Positions 50,453-61,800 of a DNA stretch of 64,000 bases are shown here, in pieces; position 1 is the stretch's first letter, and every line of letters starts with the position of its first letter. Source of the DNA: Viola odorata (Eukaryota; Streptophyta; Magnoliopsida; Malpighiales; Violaceae); NCBI GenBank assembly GCA_963691705.1, contig OY829543.1:26435523-26499522 (forward strand). Reading direction: 5' to 3'. The position numbers and the translations under genes are program-made. The notes beneath the pieces were generated by a model. It saw only the letters and a list, made by a program, of their open reading frames with translations, was not told where the DNA came from and searched no databases.

Positions 50453-52814
50453 CTAGGGTTGCGCCAGGTGCGCGCATGTCTTCATGGTTTGCGAGGACTT
50501 GGCCCGACATTCCTCATGTCTTGCGCGGCCTATCCATGAGGTCTTCACGTGGATACGAGTGAGAGCCCTCATGCTCGTATCATCTCCTCCCTCTACAAAT
50601 GGATTCGTCCTCGAATCAGCGCGCTCCATTCCTTTGCGAATGTCACACATAGTACCTACATAGGAGAGATATGCATCAGTACTATGGAAAAGGGTTGGAA
50701 AATAACTGAAAGGTAACTCAAAGCGATGATGTGAAAATAAGTCTGTAGACTTCTAAAGACAAGGAATTTTCTCCCATGGGCGAAGAGTAGGCTTGGGAAT
50801 TATTACATGAAATAACCCTAAACTACCCTTTACATAAGGCCTTGACCGCGGGCTTGAAGAGATTGGCTTGGAGAGCTAGCGCAAGGCCTCGGATGGCTTA
50901 GGCGCGGGGACTTCATGGGATGCTAGGGTTGGCGCGCCTGTTGTGCGCATGTCTTCTTGGTTTGCGAGGACTTGGCGCGACATTCCTCATGTCTTGCGCG
51001 GCCTATCCATGAGGTCTTGACGTGGATACGAGTGACAGCCCTCATGCTAGTATCATCTCCTCCCTCTTCAAATGGATTTGTCCTCGAATCTGCGCGCTCC
51101 ATTCCTTTGTGAATGTCACACAAAGTACCTACATAGGAGAGATATGCATCAGCACTATGGAAAAGGGTTGGAAAATAACTGAAAGGTAACTCAAAGCGAT
51201 GATGTGAAAATAAGTCTGTAGACTTAAGAAGACAAGGAATTTTCTCCCATGGGCGAAGAGTAGGCTTGGGAATTATTACATGAAATAACCCTAAACCAAC
51301 CTTCACTTAAGGCTTTGACCGCGGGCTTGAAGATATTGGCTTGGAGAGCTAGCGCAAGGCCTCGGATGGCTTAGGCGTGGGGACTTCGTGGGATGCTAGG
51401 GTTGGCGCGCCTGGTGCGCGCATGACTTCATGGTTTGCGAGGACTTGGCGCGGCATTCCTCACGGCTGGCGCGGCATATCCGTGAGGTCTTCACGTGGAT
51501 ACGAGTGAGAGCCCTCATGCTCGTATCATCTACTCCCTCTTCAAATGGATTCGTTCTCGAATCTGCGCGCTCCATTCCTTTGCTAATGTCACACAAAGTA
51601 CCTACATAGAAGAGATATGCATCAGCACTATGGAAAAGGGTTGGAAAATAACTGAAAGGTAACTCAAAGCGATGATGTGAAAATAAGTCTGTAGACTTCA
51701 AAAGACAAGGAATTTTCTCCCATGGGCGAAGAGTAGGCTTGGGAATTATTACATGAAATAACCCTAAACCACCCTTCACTTAAGGCTTTGACCGCGGACT
51801 TGAAGAGATTGGCTTGGAGATCTAGCGCAAGGCCTCGGATGGCTTAGGCGTGGGGACTTCATGGGATGCTAGGGTTGGCGCGCCTGGTGCGCGCATGACT
51901 TCATGGTTTGCGAGGACTTGGCGCGGCATTCCTCACGGCTGGCGCGCCCTATCCGTGAGGTCTTCACGTGGATACGAGTGAGAGCCCTCATGCTCGTATC
52001 ATCTACTCCCTCTTCAAATGGATTCGTTCTCGAATCTGCGGGATCCATTCCTTTGCGAATGTCACACAAAGTACCTACATAGAAGAGATATGCATCAGCA
52101 CTATGGAAAAGAGTTGGAAAATAACTAAATGGTAACTCAAAGCGATGATGGGAAAATAAGTCTGTAGACTTCAAGACACAAGGAATTTTCTCCCATGGGC
52201 GAAGAGTAGGCTTGGGAATTATTACATGAAATAACCCTAAACCACCCTTCACTTAAGGCTTTGACCGCGGGCTTGAAGACATTGGCTTGGAGAGCTAGCG
52301 CAAGGCCTCGGATGGCTTAGGTGTGGGGACTTCATGGGATGCTAGGGTTGGCGCGCCTGGTGCACGCATGTCTTCATGGTTTGCGAGGACTTGGCGCGGC
52401 ATTCCTCACGGCTGGCGCGGCCTATCCGTGAGGTCTTCACATGGATACGAGTGAGAGCCCTCATGCTCGTATCATCTACTCCCTCTTCCATTGGATTTGT
52501 CCTCGAATCTGCGGGCTCCATTCCTTTGCGAATGTCACACAAAGTACCTACATAGGAGAGATATGCATCAGCACTATGGAAAAGGGTTGGAAAATAACTA
52601 AAATGTAATTCAAAGCGATGATGTGAAAATAAGTCTGTAGACTTCAAAAGACAAGGATTTTTCTCCCATGGGCGAAGAGTAGGCTTGGGAATTATTACAT
52701 GAAATAACCCTAAACTACCCTTTACTTAAGGCCTTGACAGCGGGCCTGAAGAGATTGGCTTGGAGAGCTAGCGCAAGGTCTCGGATGGCTTAGGCGCGGG
52801 GACTTCATGGGAAA
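50453..52814 (-). repeat. A/F unit plus F G E E/D block, copy 2
   Basis: The unit at 50453 copies the one at 49095 (offset 1358 bp), including its 3-bp deletion, and the copied stretch begins at about 50293 with the HindIII-type AAGCTT also found near 48960. The units at 50923-52814 copy 47203-49094 at an offset of 3720 bp with a few single-base differences (for example GGATTTGTCC near 52494 against GGATTCGTCC near 48774). Confidence 0.9.
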
Positions 52815-55177
52815 CTAGGGTTGCGCGCCAGGTGCACGCATGTCTTCATGGTTTGCGAGGACTTGGCCCGACATTCCTCATGTCTTGCGCGGCCTATCCA
52901 TGAGGTCTTCACGTGGATACGAGTGAGAGCCCTCATGCTCGTATCATGTCCTCCCTCTTCAAATGGATTCGTTCTCGAATCTGCGCGATCCATTCCTTTG
53001 CGAATGTCACACAAACTACCTACATAGAAGAGATATGCATCAGCACTATGGAAAAGGGTTGGAAAATAACTGAAAGGTAACTCAAAGCGATGATGTGAAA
53101 ATAAGTCTGTAGACTTCAAAAGACAAGGAATTTTCTCCCATGGGCGAAGAGTAGGCTTGGGAATTATTACATGAAATAACCCTAAACCACCCTTCACTTA
53201 AGGCTTTGACCGCGGGCTTGAAGAGATTGGCTTGGAGAGCTAGCGCAAGGCCTCAGATGGCTTAGGCGTGGGGACTTCATGGGATGCTAGGGTTGGCGCG
53301 CCTGGTGCGCGCATGACTTCATGGTTTGCGAGGACTTGGTGCGGCATTCCTCACGGCTGGCGCGCCCTATCCGTGAGGTCTTCACGTGGATACGAGTGAG
53401 AGCCCTCATGCTCATATCATCTACTCCCTCTTCAAATGGATTCGTTCTCGAATCTGCGCGATCCATTCCTTTGCGAATGTCACACAAAGTACCTACATAG
53501 AAGAGATATGCATCAGCACTATGGAAAAGAGTTGGAAAATAACTAAATGGTAACTCAAAGCGATGATGGGAAAATAAGTCTGTAGACTTCAAGACACAAG
53601 GAATTTTCTCCCATGGGCGAAGAGTAGGCTTGGGAATTATTACATGAAATAACCCTAAACCACCCTTCACTTAAGGCTTTGACCGCGGGCTTGAAGAGAT
53701 TGGCTTGGAGAGCTAGCGCAAGGCCTCGGATGGCTTAGGTGTGGGGACTTCATGGGATGCTAGGGTTGGCGCGCTTGGTGCGCGCATGACTTCATGGTTT
53801 GCGAGGACTTGGTGCGGCATTCCTCACGGCTGGCGCGCCCTATCCGTGAGGTCTTCACGTGGATACGAGTGAGAGCCCTCATGCTCGTATCATCTACTCC
53901 CTCTTCAAATGGATTCGTTCTCGAATCTGCGCGATCCATTCCTTTGCGAATGTCACACAAAGTACCTACATAGAAGAGATATGCATCAGCACTATGGAAA
54001 AGAGTTGGAAAATAACTAAATGGTAACTCAAAGCGATGATGGGAAAATAAGTCTGTAGACTTCAAGACACAAGGAATTTTCTCCCATGGGCGAAGAGTAG
54101 GCTTGGGAATTATTACATGAAATAACCCTAAACCACCCTTCACTTAAGGCTTTGACCGCGGGCTTGAAGAGATTGGCTTGGAGAGCTAGCGCAAGGCCTC
54201 GGATGGCTTAGGTGTGGGGACTTCATGGGATGCTAGGGTTGGCGCGCCTGGTGCACGCATGTCTTCATGGTTTGCGAGGACTTGGCGCGGCATTCCTCAC
54301 GGCTGGCGCGGCCTATCCGTGAGGTCTTCACATGGATACGAGTGAGAGCCCTCATGCTCGTATCATCTACTCCCTCTTCAAATGGATTCGTCCTCGAATC
54401 TGCGGGCTCCATTCCTTTGCGAATGTCACACAAAGTACCTACATAGGAGAGATATGCATCAGCACTATGGAAAAGGGTTGGAAAATAACTAAAAGGTAAT
54501 TCAAAGCGATGATGTGAAAATAAGTCTGTAGACTTCAAAAGACAAAGATTTTTCTTTCATGGGCGAAGAGTAGGCTTGGGAATTATTACATGAAATAACC
54601 CTAAACTACCCTTTACTTAAGGCCTTGACAGCGGGACTGAAGAGATTGGCTTGGAGAGCTAGCGCAAGGTCTCGGATGGCTTAGGCGCGGGGATTTCATG
54701 GGAAACTAGGGTTGCGCGCCAGGTGCACGCATGTCTTCATGGTTTGCGAGGACTTGGCCCGACATTCCTCATGTCTTGCGCGACCTATCCATGAGGTCTT
54801 CACGTGGATAAGAGTGAGAGCCCTCATGGTCGTATCATCTCCTCCCTCTTCAAATGGATTCGTCCTCGAATCTGCGCTATCCATTCCTTTGCGAATGTCA
54901 CACAAAGCACCTACATAGAAGAGATATGCATCAGCACTATGGAAAAGAGTTGGAAAATAACTAAAAGGTAACTCAAAGCGATGATGGGAAAATAAGTCTG
55001 TAGACTTCAACACACAAGGAATTTTCTCCCATGGGCGAAGAGTAGGCTTGGGAATTATTACATGAAATAACCCTAAACCACCCTTCACTTAAGGCCTTGA
55101 CCGCGGGCTTGAAGGGATTGGCTTGGAGAGCTACCGCAAGGCCTCGGATGGCTTAGGCGCGGGGACTTCATGGGATG
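52815..55177 (-). repeat. E-rich block with two 472-bp end units
   Basis: Units are an A-fronted E-like mosaic (52815, 472 bp), E (53287), E (53760), an E/D mosaic (54233) and another A-fronted mosaic (54706, 472 bp). Both 472-bp units have GGTTGCGCGCCAGG at the boundary and lie 1891 bp apart (4 x 473 minus 1). The two E units are near copies and share GGACTTGGTGCGGC. This looks like a partial 4-unit repeat. Confidence 0.85.
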
Positions 55178-58012
55178 CTAGGGTTGGCGCGCCTGGTGCA
55201 CGCATGTCTTCATGGTTTGCGAGGACTTCGCGCGGCATTCCTCATGGCTTGCGCGGCATATCCATGAGGTCTTCACGTGGATACGAGTGAGAGCCCTCAT
55301 GTTCGTATCATCTCCTCCCTCTTCAAATGGATTCGTCCTCGAATCTGCGGGCTCCATTCCTTTGCGAATGTCACACAAAGTACCTACATAGGAGAGATAT
55401 GCATCAGCACTATGGAAAAGGGTTGGAAAATAACTAAAAGGTAATTCAAAGCGATGATGTGAAAATAAGTCTGTAGACTTCAAAAGACAAAGATTTTTCT
55501 TTCATGGGCGAAGAGTAGGCTTGGGAATTATTACATGAAATAACCCTAAACCACCCTTCACTTAAGGCTTTGACCGCAGGCTTGAAGAGATTGGCTTGGA
55601 GAGCTAGCGCAAGGCCTCGGATGGCTTAGGTGTGGGGACATCATGGGATGCTAGGGTTGGCGCGCCTGGTGCACGCATGTCTTCATGGTTTACGAGGAGT
55701 TGGCGCGGCATTCCTCACGGCTGGCGCGGCATATCCATGAGGTCTTGACGTGGATACGAGTGACAACCCTCATGCTAGTATCATCTCCTCCCTCTTCAAA
55801 TGGATTTGTCCTCGAATCTGCGCGCTCCATTCCTTTGCGAATGTCACACAAAGTACCTACATAGGAGAGATATGCATCAGCACTATGGAAAAGGGTTGGA
55901 AAATAACTGAAAGGTAACTCAAAGCGATGATGTGAAAATAAGTCTGTAGACTTAAGAAGACAAGGAATTTTCTCCCATGGACGAAGAGTAGGCTTGGGAA
56001 TTATTACATGAAATAACCCTAAACCACCCTTCACTTAAGGCTTTGACCGCGGGCTTGAAGTGATTGGCTTGGAGAGCTAGTGCAAGGCCTCGGATGGCTT
56101 AGGCGTGGGGACTTCATGGGATGCTAGGGTTGGCGCGCCTGGTGCGCGCATGACTTCATGGTTTACGAGGACTTGGCGCGGCATTCCTCACGGCTGGCGC
56201 GGCATATCCGTGAGGTCTTCACGTGGATACGAGTGAGAGCCCTCATGCTCGTATCATCTACTCCCTCTTCAAATGGATTCGTTCTCGAATCTGCGCGCTC
56301 CATTCCTTTGCTAATGTCACACAAAGTACCTACATAGAAGAGATATGCATCAGCACTATGGAAAAGGGTTGGAAAATAACTGAAAGGTAACTCAAAGCGA
56401 TGATGTGAAAATAAGTCTGTAGACTTCAAAAGACAAGGAATTTTCTCCCATGGGCGAAGAGTAGGCTTGGGAATTATTACATGAAATAACCCTAAACCAC
56501 CCTTCACTTAAGGCTTTGACCGCGGGCTTGAAGAGATTGGCTTGGAGAGCTAGCGCAAGGCCTCGGATGGCTTAGGCGTGGGGACTTCATGGGATGCTAG
56601 GGTTGGCGCGCCTGGTGTGCGCATGACTTCATGGTTTGCGAGGACTTGGCGCGACATTCCTCATGTCTTGCGCGGCCTATCCATGAGGTCTTGACGTGGA
56701 TACGAGTGACAGCCCTCATGCTAGTATCATCTCCTCCCTCTTCAAATGGATTCGTCCTCGAATCTGCGCGCTCCATTCCTTTGCGAATGTCACACAAAGT
56801 ACCTACATAGGAGAGATATGCATCAGCACTATGGAAAAGGGTTGGAAAATAACTGAAAGGTAACTCAAAGCGATGATGTGAAAATAAGTCTGTAGACTTA
56901 AGAAGACAAGGAATATTCTCCCATGGGCGAAGAGTAGGCTTGGGAATTATTAATTGAAATAACCCTAAACCACCCTTCACTTAAGGCTTTGACCTCGGGC
57001 TTGAAGAGATTGGCTTGGAGAGCTAGCGCAAGGCCTCGGATGGCTTAGGTGTGGGGACTTCATGGGATGCTAGGGTTGGCGCGCCTGGTGCACGCATGTC
57101 TTCATGGTTTACGAGGACTTGGCGCGGCATTCCTCATGGCTTGCGCGGCCTATCCATGAGGTGTTCACGTGGATACGAGTGAGAGCCCTCATGTTCGTAT
57201 CATCTCCTCCCTCTTCAAATGGATTCGTCCTCGAACCTGCGGGCTCCATTCCTTTGCGAATGTCACACAAAGTACCTACATAGGAGAGATATGCATCAGC
57301 ACTATGGAAAAGGGTTGGAAAATAACTAAAAGGTAATTTAAAGCGATGATGTGAAAATAAGTCTGTAGACTTCAAAAGACAAAGATTTTTCTCCCATGGG
57401 CGAAGAGTAGGCTTGGGAATTATTACATGAAAAAACCCTAAACTACCCTTTACTTAAGGCCTTGACCGTGGGCCTGAAGAGATTGGCTTGGAGAGCTAGC
57501 GTAAGGTCTCGGATGGCTTAGGCGCGGGGACTTCATGGGATACTAGGGTTGCGCCAGGTGCGCGCATGTCTTCATGGTTTGCGAGGACTTGGCCCGACAT
57601 TCCTCATGTCTTGCGCGGCCTATCCATGAGGTCTTCACGTGGATACGAGTGAGAGCCCTCATGCTCGTATCATCTCCTCCCTCTACAAATGGATTCGTCC
57701 TCGAATCAGCGCGCTCCATTCCTTTGCGAATGTCACACATAGTACCTACATAGGAGAGATATGCATCAGTACTATGGAAAAGGGTTGGAAAATAACTGAA
57801 AGGTAACTCAAAGCGATGATGTGAAAATAAGTCTGTAGACTTCAAAAGACAAGGAATTTTCTCCCATGGGCGAAGAGTAGGCTTGGGAATTATTACATGA
57901 AATAACCCTAAACCACCCTTCACTTAAGGCTTTGACCGCGGGCTTGAAGAGATTGGCTTGGAGAGCTAGCGCAAGGCCTCGGATGGCTTAGGCGTGGGGA
58001 CTTCATGGGATG
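55178..58012 (-). repeat. Mixed D, F, G and A/F units
   Basis: Units start at 55178 (D-like mosaic), 55651 (F-like with GAGTGACAACCC), 56124 (G), 56597 (F), 57070 (D) and 57543 (A/F with the 3-bp boundary deletion, relative of 49095 and 50453). Private differences per unit are more frequent than in the 16-46 kb region. The D at 55178 has TTCTTTCATGGG near 55496, shared with 54233. Confidence 0.8.
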
Positions 58013-58485
58013 CTAGGGTTGGCGCGCCAGGTGCGCGCATGACTTCATGGTTTGCGAGGACTTGGCGCGACATTCCTCATGTCTTGCGCGGCCTATCCAT
58101 GAGGTCTTGACGTGGATACGAGTGACAGCCCTCATGCTAGTATCATCTCCTCCCTCTTCAAATGGATTTGTCCTCGAATCTGCGCGCTCCATTCTTTTGC
58201 GAATGTCACACAAAGTACCTACATAGGAGAGATATGCATCAGCACTATAGAAAAGGGTTGGAAAATAACTGAAAGGTAACTCAAAGCGATGATGTGAAAA
58301 TAAGTCTGTAGACTTAAGAAGACAAGGAATTTTCTCCCATGGGCGAAGAGTAGGCTTGGGAATTATTACATGAAATAACCCTAAACCACCCTTCACTTAA
58401 GGCTTTGACCGCGGGCTTGAAGAGATTGGCTTGGAGAGCTAGCGCAAGGCCTCGGATGGCTTAGGCGTGGGGACTTCATGGGATG

Positions 58486-58958
58486 CTAGGGTTGACGCGC
58501 CTGGTGCGCGCATGACTTCATGGTTTACGAGGACTTGGCGCGGCATTCCTCACGGCTGGCGCGGCATATCCGTGAGGTCTTCACGTGGATACGAGTGAGA
58601 GCCCTCATGCTCGTATCATCTACTCCCTCTTCAAATGGATTCGTTCTCGAATCTGCGCGCTCCATTCCTTTGCTAATGTCACACAAAGTACCTACATAGA
58701 AGAGATATGCATCAGCACTATGGAAAAGGGTTGGAAAATAACTGAAAGGTAACTCAAAGCGATGGTGTGAAAATAAGTCTGTAGACTTCAAAAGACAAGG
58801 AATTTTCTCCCATGGGCGAAGAGTAGGCTTGGGAATTATTACATGAAATAACCCTAAACCACCCTTCACTTAAGGCTTTGACCGCGGGCTTGAAGAGATT
58901 GGCTTGGAGAGCTAGCGCAAGGCCTCGGATGGCTTAGGCGTGGGGACTTCATGGGATG
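58486..58958 (-). repeat. Subfamily G, example unit
   Basis: G resembles E in CATCTACTCCC and GGATTCGTTCTCG but has the GGCGCGGCATATCCGTG, CTGCGCGCTCC and TTTGCTAATGTC states. Units start at 47676, 51396, 56124 and 58486. TTTGCTAATG also appears in the mosaics at 58959 and 59432, which have an F front. G is restricted to the part of the array nearest the inversion. Confidence 0.8.
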
Positions 58959-60374
58959 CTAGGGTTGGCGCGCCTGGTGCGCGCATGACTTCATGGTTTG
59001 CGAGGACTTGGCGCGACATTCCTCATGTCTTGCGCGGCCTATCCATGAGGTCTTGACGTGGATACGAGTGACAGCCCTCATGCTAGTATCATCTCCTCCC
59101 TCTTCAAATGGATTTGTCCTCGAATATGCGCGCTCCATTCCTTTGCTAATGTCACACAAAGTACCTACATAGAAGAGATATGCATCAGCACTATGGAAAA
59201 GGGTTGGAAAATAACTGAAAGGTAACTCAAAGCGATGATGTGAAAATAAGTCTGTAGACTTCAAAAGACAAGGAATTTTCTCCCATGGGCGAAGAGTAGG
59301 CTTGGGAATTATTACATGAAATAACCCTAAACCACCCTTCACTTAAGGCTTTGACCGCGGGCTTGAAGAGATTGGCTTGGAGAGCTAGCGCAAGGCCTCG
59401 GATGGCTTAGGCGTGGGGACTTCATGGGATGCTAGGGTTGGCGCGCCTGGTGCGCGCATGACTTCATGGTTTGCGAGGACTTGGCGCGACATTCCTCATG
59501 TCTTGCGCGGCCTATCCATGAGGTCTTGACGTGGATACGAGTGACAACCCTCATGCTAGTATCATCTCCTCCCTCTTCAAATGGATTTGTCCTCGAATAT
59601 GCGCGCTCCATTCCTTTGCTAATGTCACACAAAGTACCTACATAGAAGAGATATGCATCAGCACTATGGAAAAGGGTTGGAAAATAACTGAAAGGTAACT
59701 CAAAGCGATGATGTGAAAATAAGTCTGTAGACTTCAAAAGACAAGGAATTTTCTCCCATGGGCGAAGAGTAGGCTTGGGAATTATTACATGAAATAACCC
59801 TAAACCACCCTTCACTTAAGGCTTTGACCGCGGGCTTGAAGAGATTGGCTTGGAGAGCTAGCACAAGGCCTCGGATGGCTTAGGTGTGGGGACTTCATGG
59901 GATGCTAGGGTTGGCGCGCCTGGTGCACGCATGTCTTCATGGTTTACGAGGACTTGGCGCGGCATTCCTCATGGCTTGCGCGGCCTATCCATGAGGTCTT
60001 CACGTGGATACGAGTGAGAGCCCTGTTCGTATCATCTCCTCCCTCTTCAAATGGATTCGTCCTCGAACCTGCGGGCTCCATTCCTTTGCGAATGTCACAC
60101 AAAGTACCTACATAGGAGAGATATGCATCAGCACTATGGAAAAGGGTTGGAAAATAACTAAAAGGTAATTTAAAGCGATGATGTGAAAATAAGTCTGTAG
60201 ACTTCAAAAGACAAAGATTTTTCTCCCATGGGCGAAGAGTAGGCTTGGGAATTATTACATGAAATAACCCTAAACCACCCTTCACTTAAGGCTTTGACCG
60301 CGGGCTTGAAGAGATTGGCTTGGAGAGCTAGCGCAAGGCCTCGGATGGCTTAGGCGTGGGGACTTCATGGGATG

Positions 60375-60847
60375 CTAGGGTTGGCGCGCCTGGTGCGCGC
60401 ATGACTTCATGGTTTGCGAGGACTTGGCGCGACATTCCTCATGTCTTGCGCGGCCTATCCATGAGGTCTTGACGTGGATACGAGTGACAGCCCTCATGCT
60501 AGTATCATCTCCTCCCTCTTCAAATGGATTCGTCCTCGAATCTGCGCGCTCCATTCCTTTGCGAATGTCACACATAGTACCTACATAGGAGAGATATGCA
60601 TCAATACTATGGAAAAGGGTTGGAAAATAACTGAAAGGTAACTCAAAGCGATGATGTGAAAATAAGTCTGTAGACTTCTAAAGACAAAGAATTTTCTCCC
60701 ATGGGCGAAGAGTAGGCTTGGGAATTATTACATGAAATAACCCTAAACAACCCTTTACATAAGGCCTTGACCGCGGGCTTGAAGAGATTGGCTTGGAGAG
60801 CTAGCGCAAGGCCTCGGATGGCATAGGCGCGGGGACTTCATGGGATG
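60375..60847 (-). repeat. Subfamily F, example unit
   Basis: F is recognised by GTCTTGACGTGG with GAGTGACAGCCC and CTGCGCGCTCC. Units are at 45784 (front B-like), 47203, 50923, 56597, 58013 and 60375, all beyond 45 kb. F/G mosaics are at 55651, 58959 and 59432. Many have GACTTAAGAAGAC where other units have GACTTCAAAAGAC. F shares the GACGTGG and GCTAGTATC states of C, so it may be a sister of C. Confidence 0.8.
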
Positions 60848-61770
60848 CTAGGGTTAGCGCGCCTGTTGTGCGCATGTCTTCTTGGTTTGCGAGGACTTGG
60901 CGCGACATTCCTCATATCTTGCGCGGCCTATCCATGAGGTCTTGACGTGGATACGAGTGAGAGCCCTCATGCTAGTATCATCTCCTCCCTCTTCAAATGG
61001 ATTTGTCCTCGAATATGCGCGCTCCATTCCTTTGCGAATGTCACACAAAGTACCTACATAGGAGAGATATGCATCAGCACTATAGAAAAGGGTTGGAAAA
61101 TAACTAAAAGGTAACTCAAAGCGATGATGTGAAAATAAGTCTGTAGACTTCAAAAGACAAGGAATTTTCTCCCATGGGCGAAGAGTAGGCTTGGGAATTA
61201 TTACATGAAATAACCCTAAACCACCCTTCACTTAAGGCTTTGACCGCGGGCTTGAAGAGATTGGCTTGGAGAGCTAGCACAAGGCCTCGGATGGCTTAGG
61301 TGTGGGGACTTCATGGGATGCTAGGGTTGGCGCGCCTGGTGCACGCATGTCTTCATGGTTTACGAGGACTTGGCGCGGCATTCCTCATGGCTTGCGCGGC
61401 CTATCCATGAGGTCTTCACGTGGATACGAGTGAGAGCCCTGTTCGTATCATCTCCTCCCTCTTCAAATGGATTCGTCCTCGAACCTGCGGGCTCCATTCC
61501 TTTGCGAATGTCACACAAAGTACCTACATAGGAGAGATATGCATCAGCACTATGGAAAAGGGTTGGAAAATAACTAAAAGGTAATTTAAAGCGATGATGT
61601 GAAAATAAGTCTGTAGACTTCAAAAGACAAAGATTTTTCTCCCATGGGCGAAGAGTAGGCTTGGGAATTATTACATGAAATAACCCTAAACTACCCTTTA
61701 CTTAAGGCCTTGACCGTGGGCCTGAAGAGATTGGCTTGGAGAGCTAGCGTAAGGTCTCGGATGGCTTAGG

Positions 61771-61800
61771 CGCGGGGACTTCTACAGACTTATTTTCACA
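61771..61800. other. Inversion junction between the two array orientations
   Basis: The left array can be followed through GGGGACTTC, ending at 61782. The next bases should be ATGGG but are TACAGACTT, the reverse complement of a different part of the unit. The bases TC at 61781-61782 fit both sides, so there is a 2-bp microhomology. The left break is 8 bp before the end of the unit that starts at 61321. The right break lies in the near-palindrome AAGTCTGTAGACTT. The sense strands of the two arrays point away from each other. It could be a real inversion or fold-back event or an assembly join. Confidence 0.9.

Larger units (their letters stand above)
1..61782 (-). repeat. 473-bp satellite array, main orientation
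   Basis: This is a continuous head-to-tail array of about 130 units. Unit starts (the CTAGGG beside the GGCGCGCC site) fall at 378, 851, 1324, 1797 and so on, exactly 473 bp apart up to 31123. Later units are shifted by small deletions. The strand is assigned from the retrotransposon-like stretch, which reads on the minus strand. Two units of different subfamilies (A at 6527 and C at 3689) differ at about 21 of 473 positions, whereas matching units in neighbouring higher-order copies differ at zero to a few. Differences concentrate in the first 230 bp after the unit boundary. The segment with the palindromes and the AT-rich middle is nearly invariant. No other sequence interrupts the array. 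Confidence 0.98.
58013..61782 (-). repeat. Edge block of F, G, D and C units up to the inversion
   Basis: Units are F (58013), G (58486), F/G (58959), F/G (59432), D (59905, 470 bp), F (60375), C (60848) and D (61321, truncated by the inversion). The units at 58959 and 59432 are near copies of each other. Both D units lack CAT in CCCT-GTTCG (near 60024 and 61440), so they share an ancestor after that deletion. Confidence 0.85.

Noticed and set aside
851..61623. More than 100 open frames of 65-138 codons on the minus strand as genes
   Set aside because: They are one frame repeated with the 473-bp unit, mostly with GTG or TTG as the only initiation codon, no conserved ribosome site or promoter, and stop codons fixed in several subfamilies.
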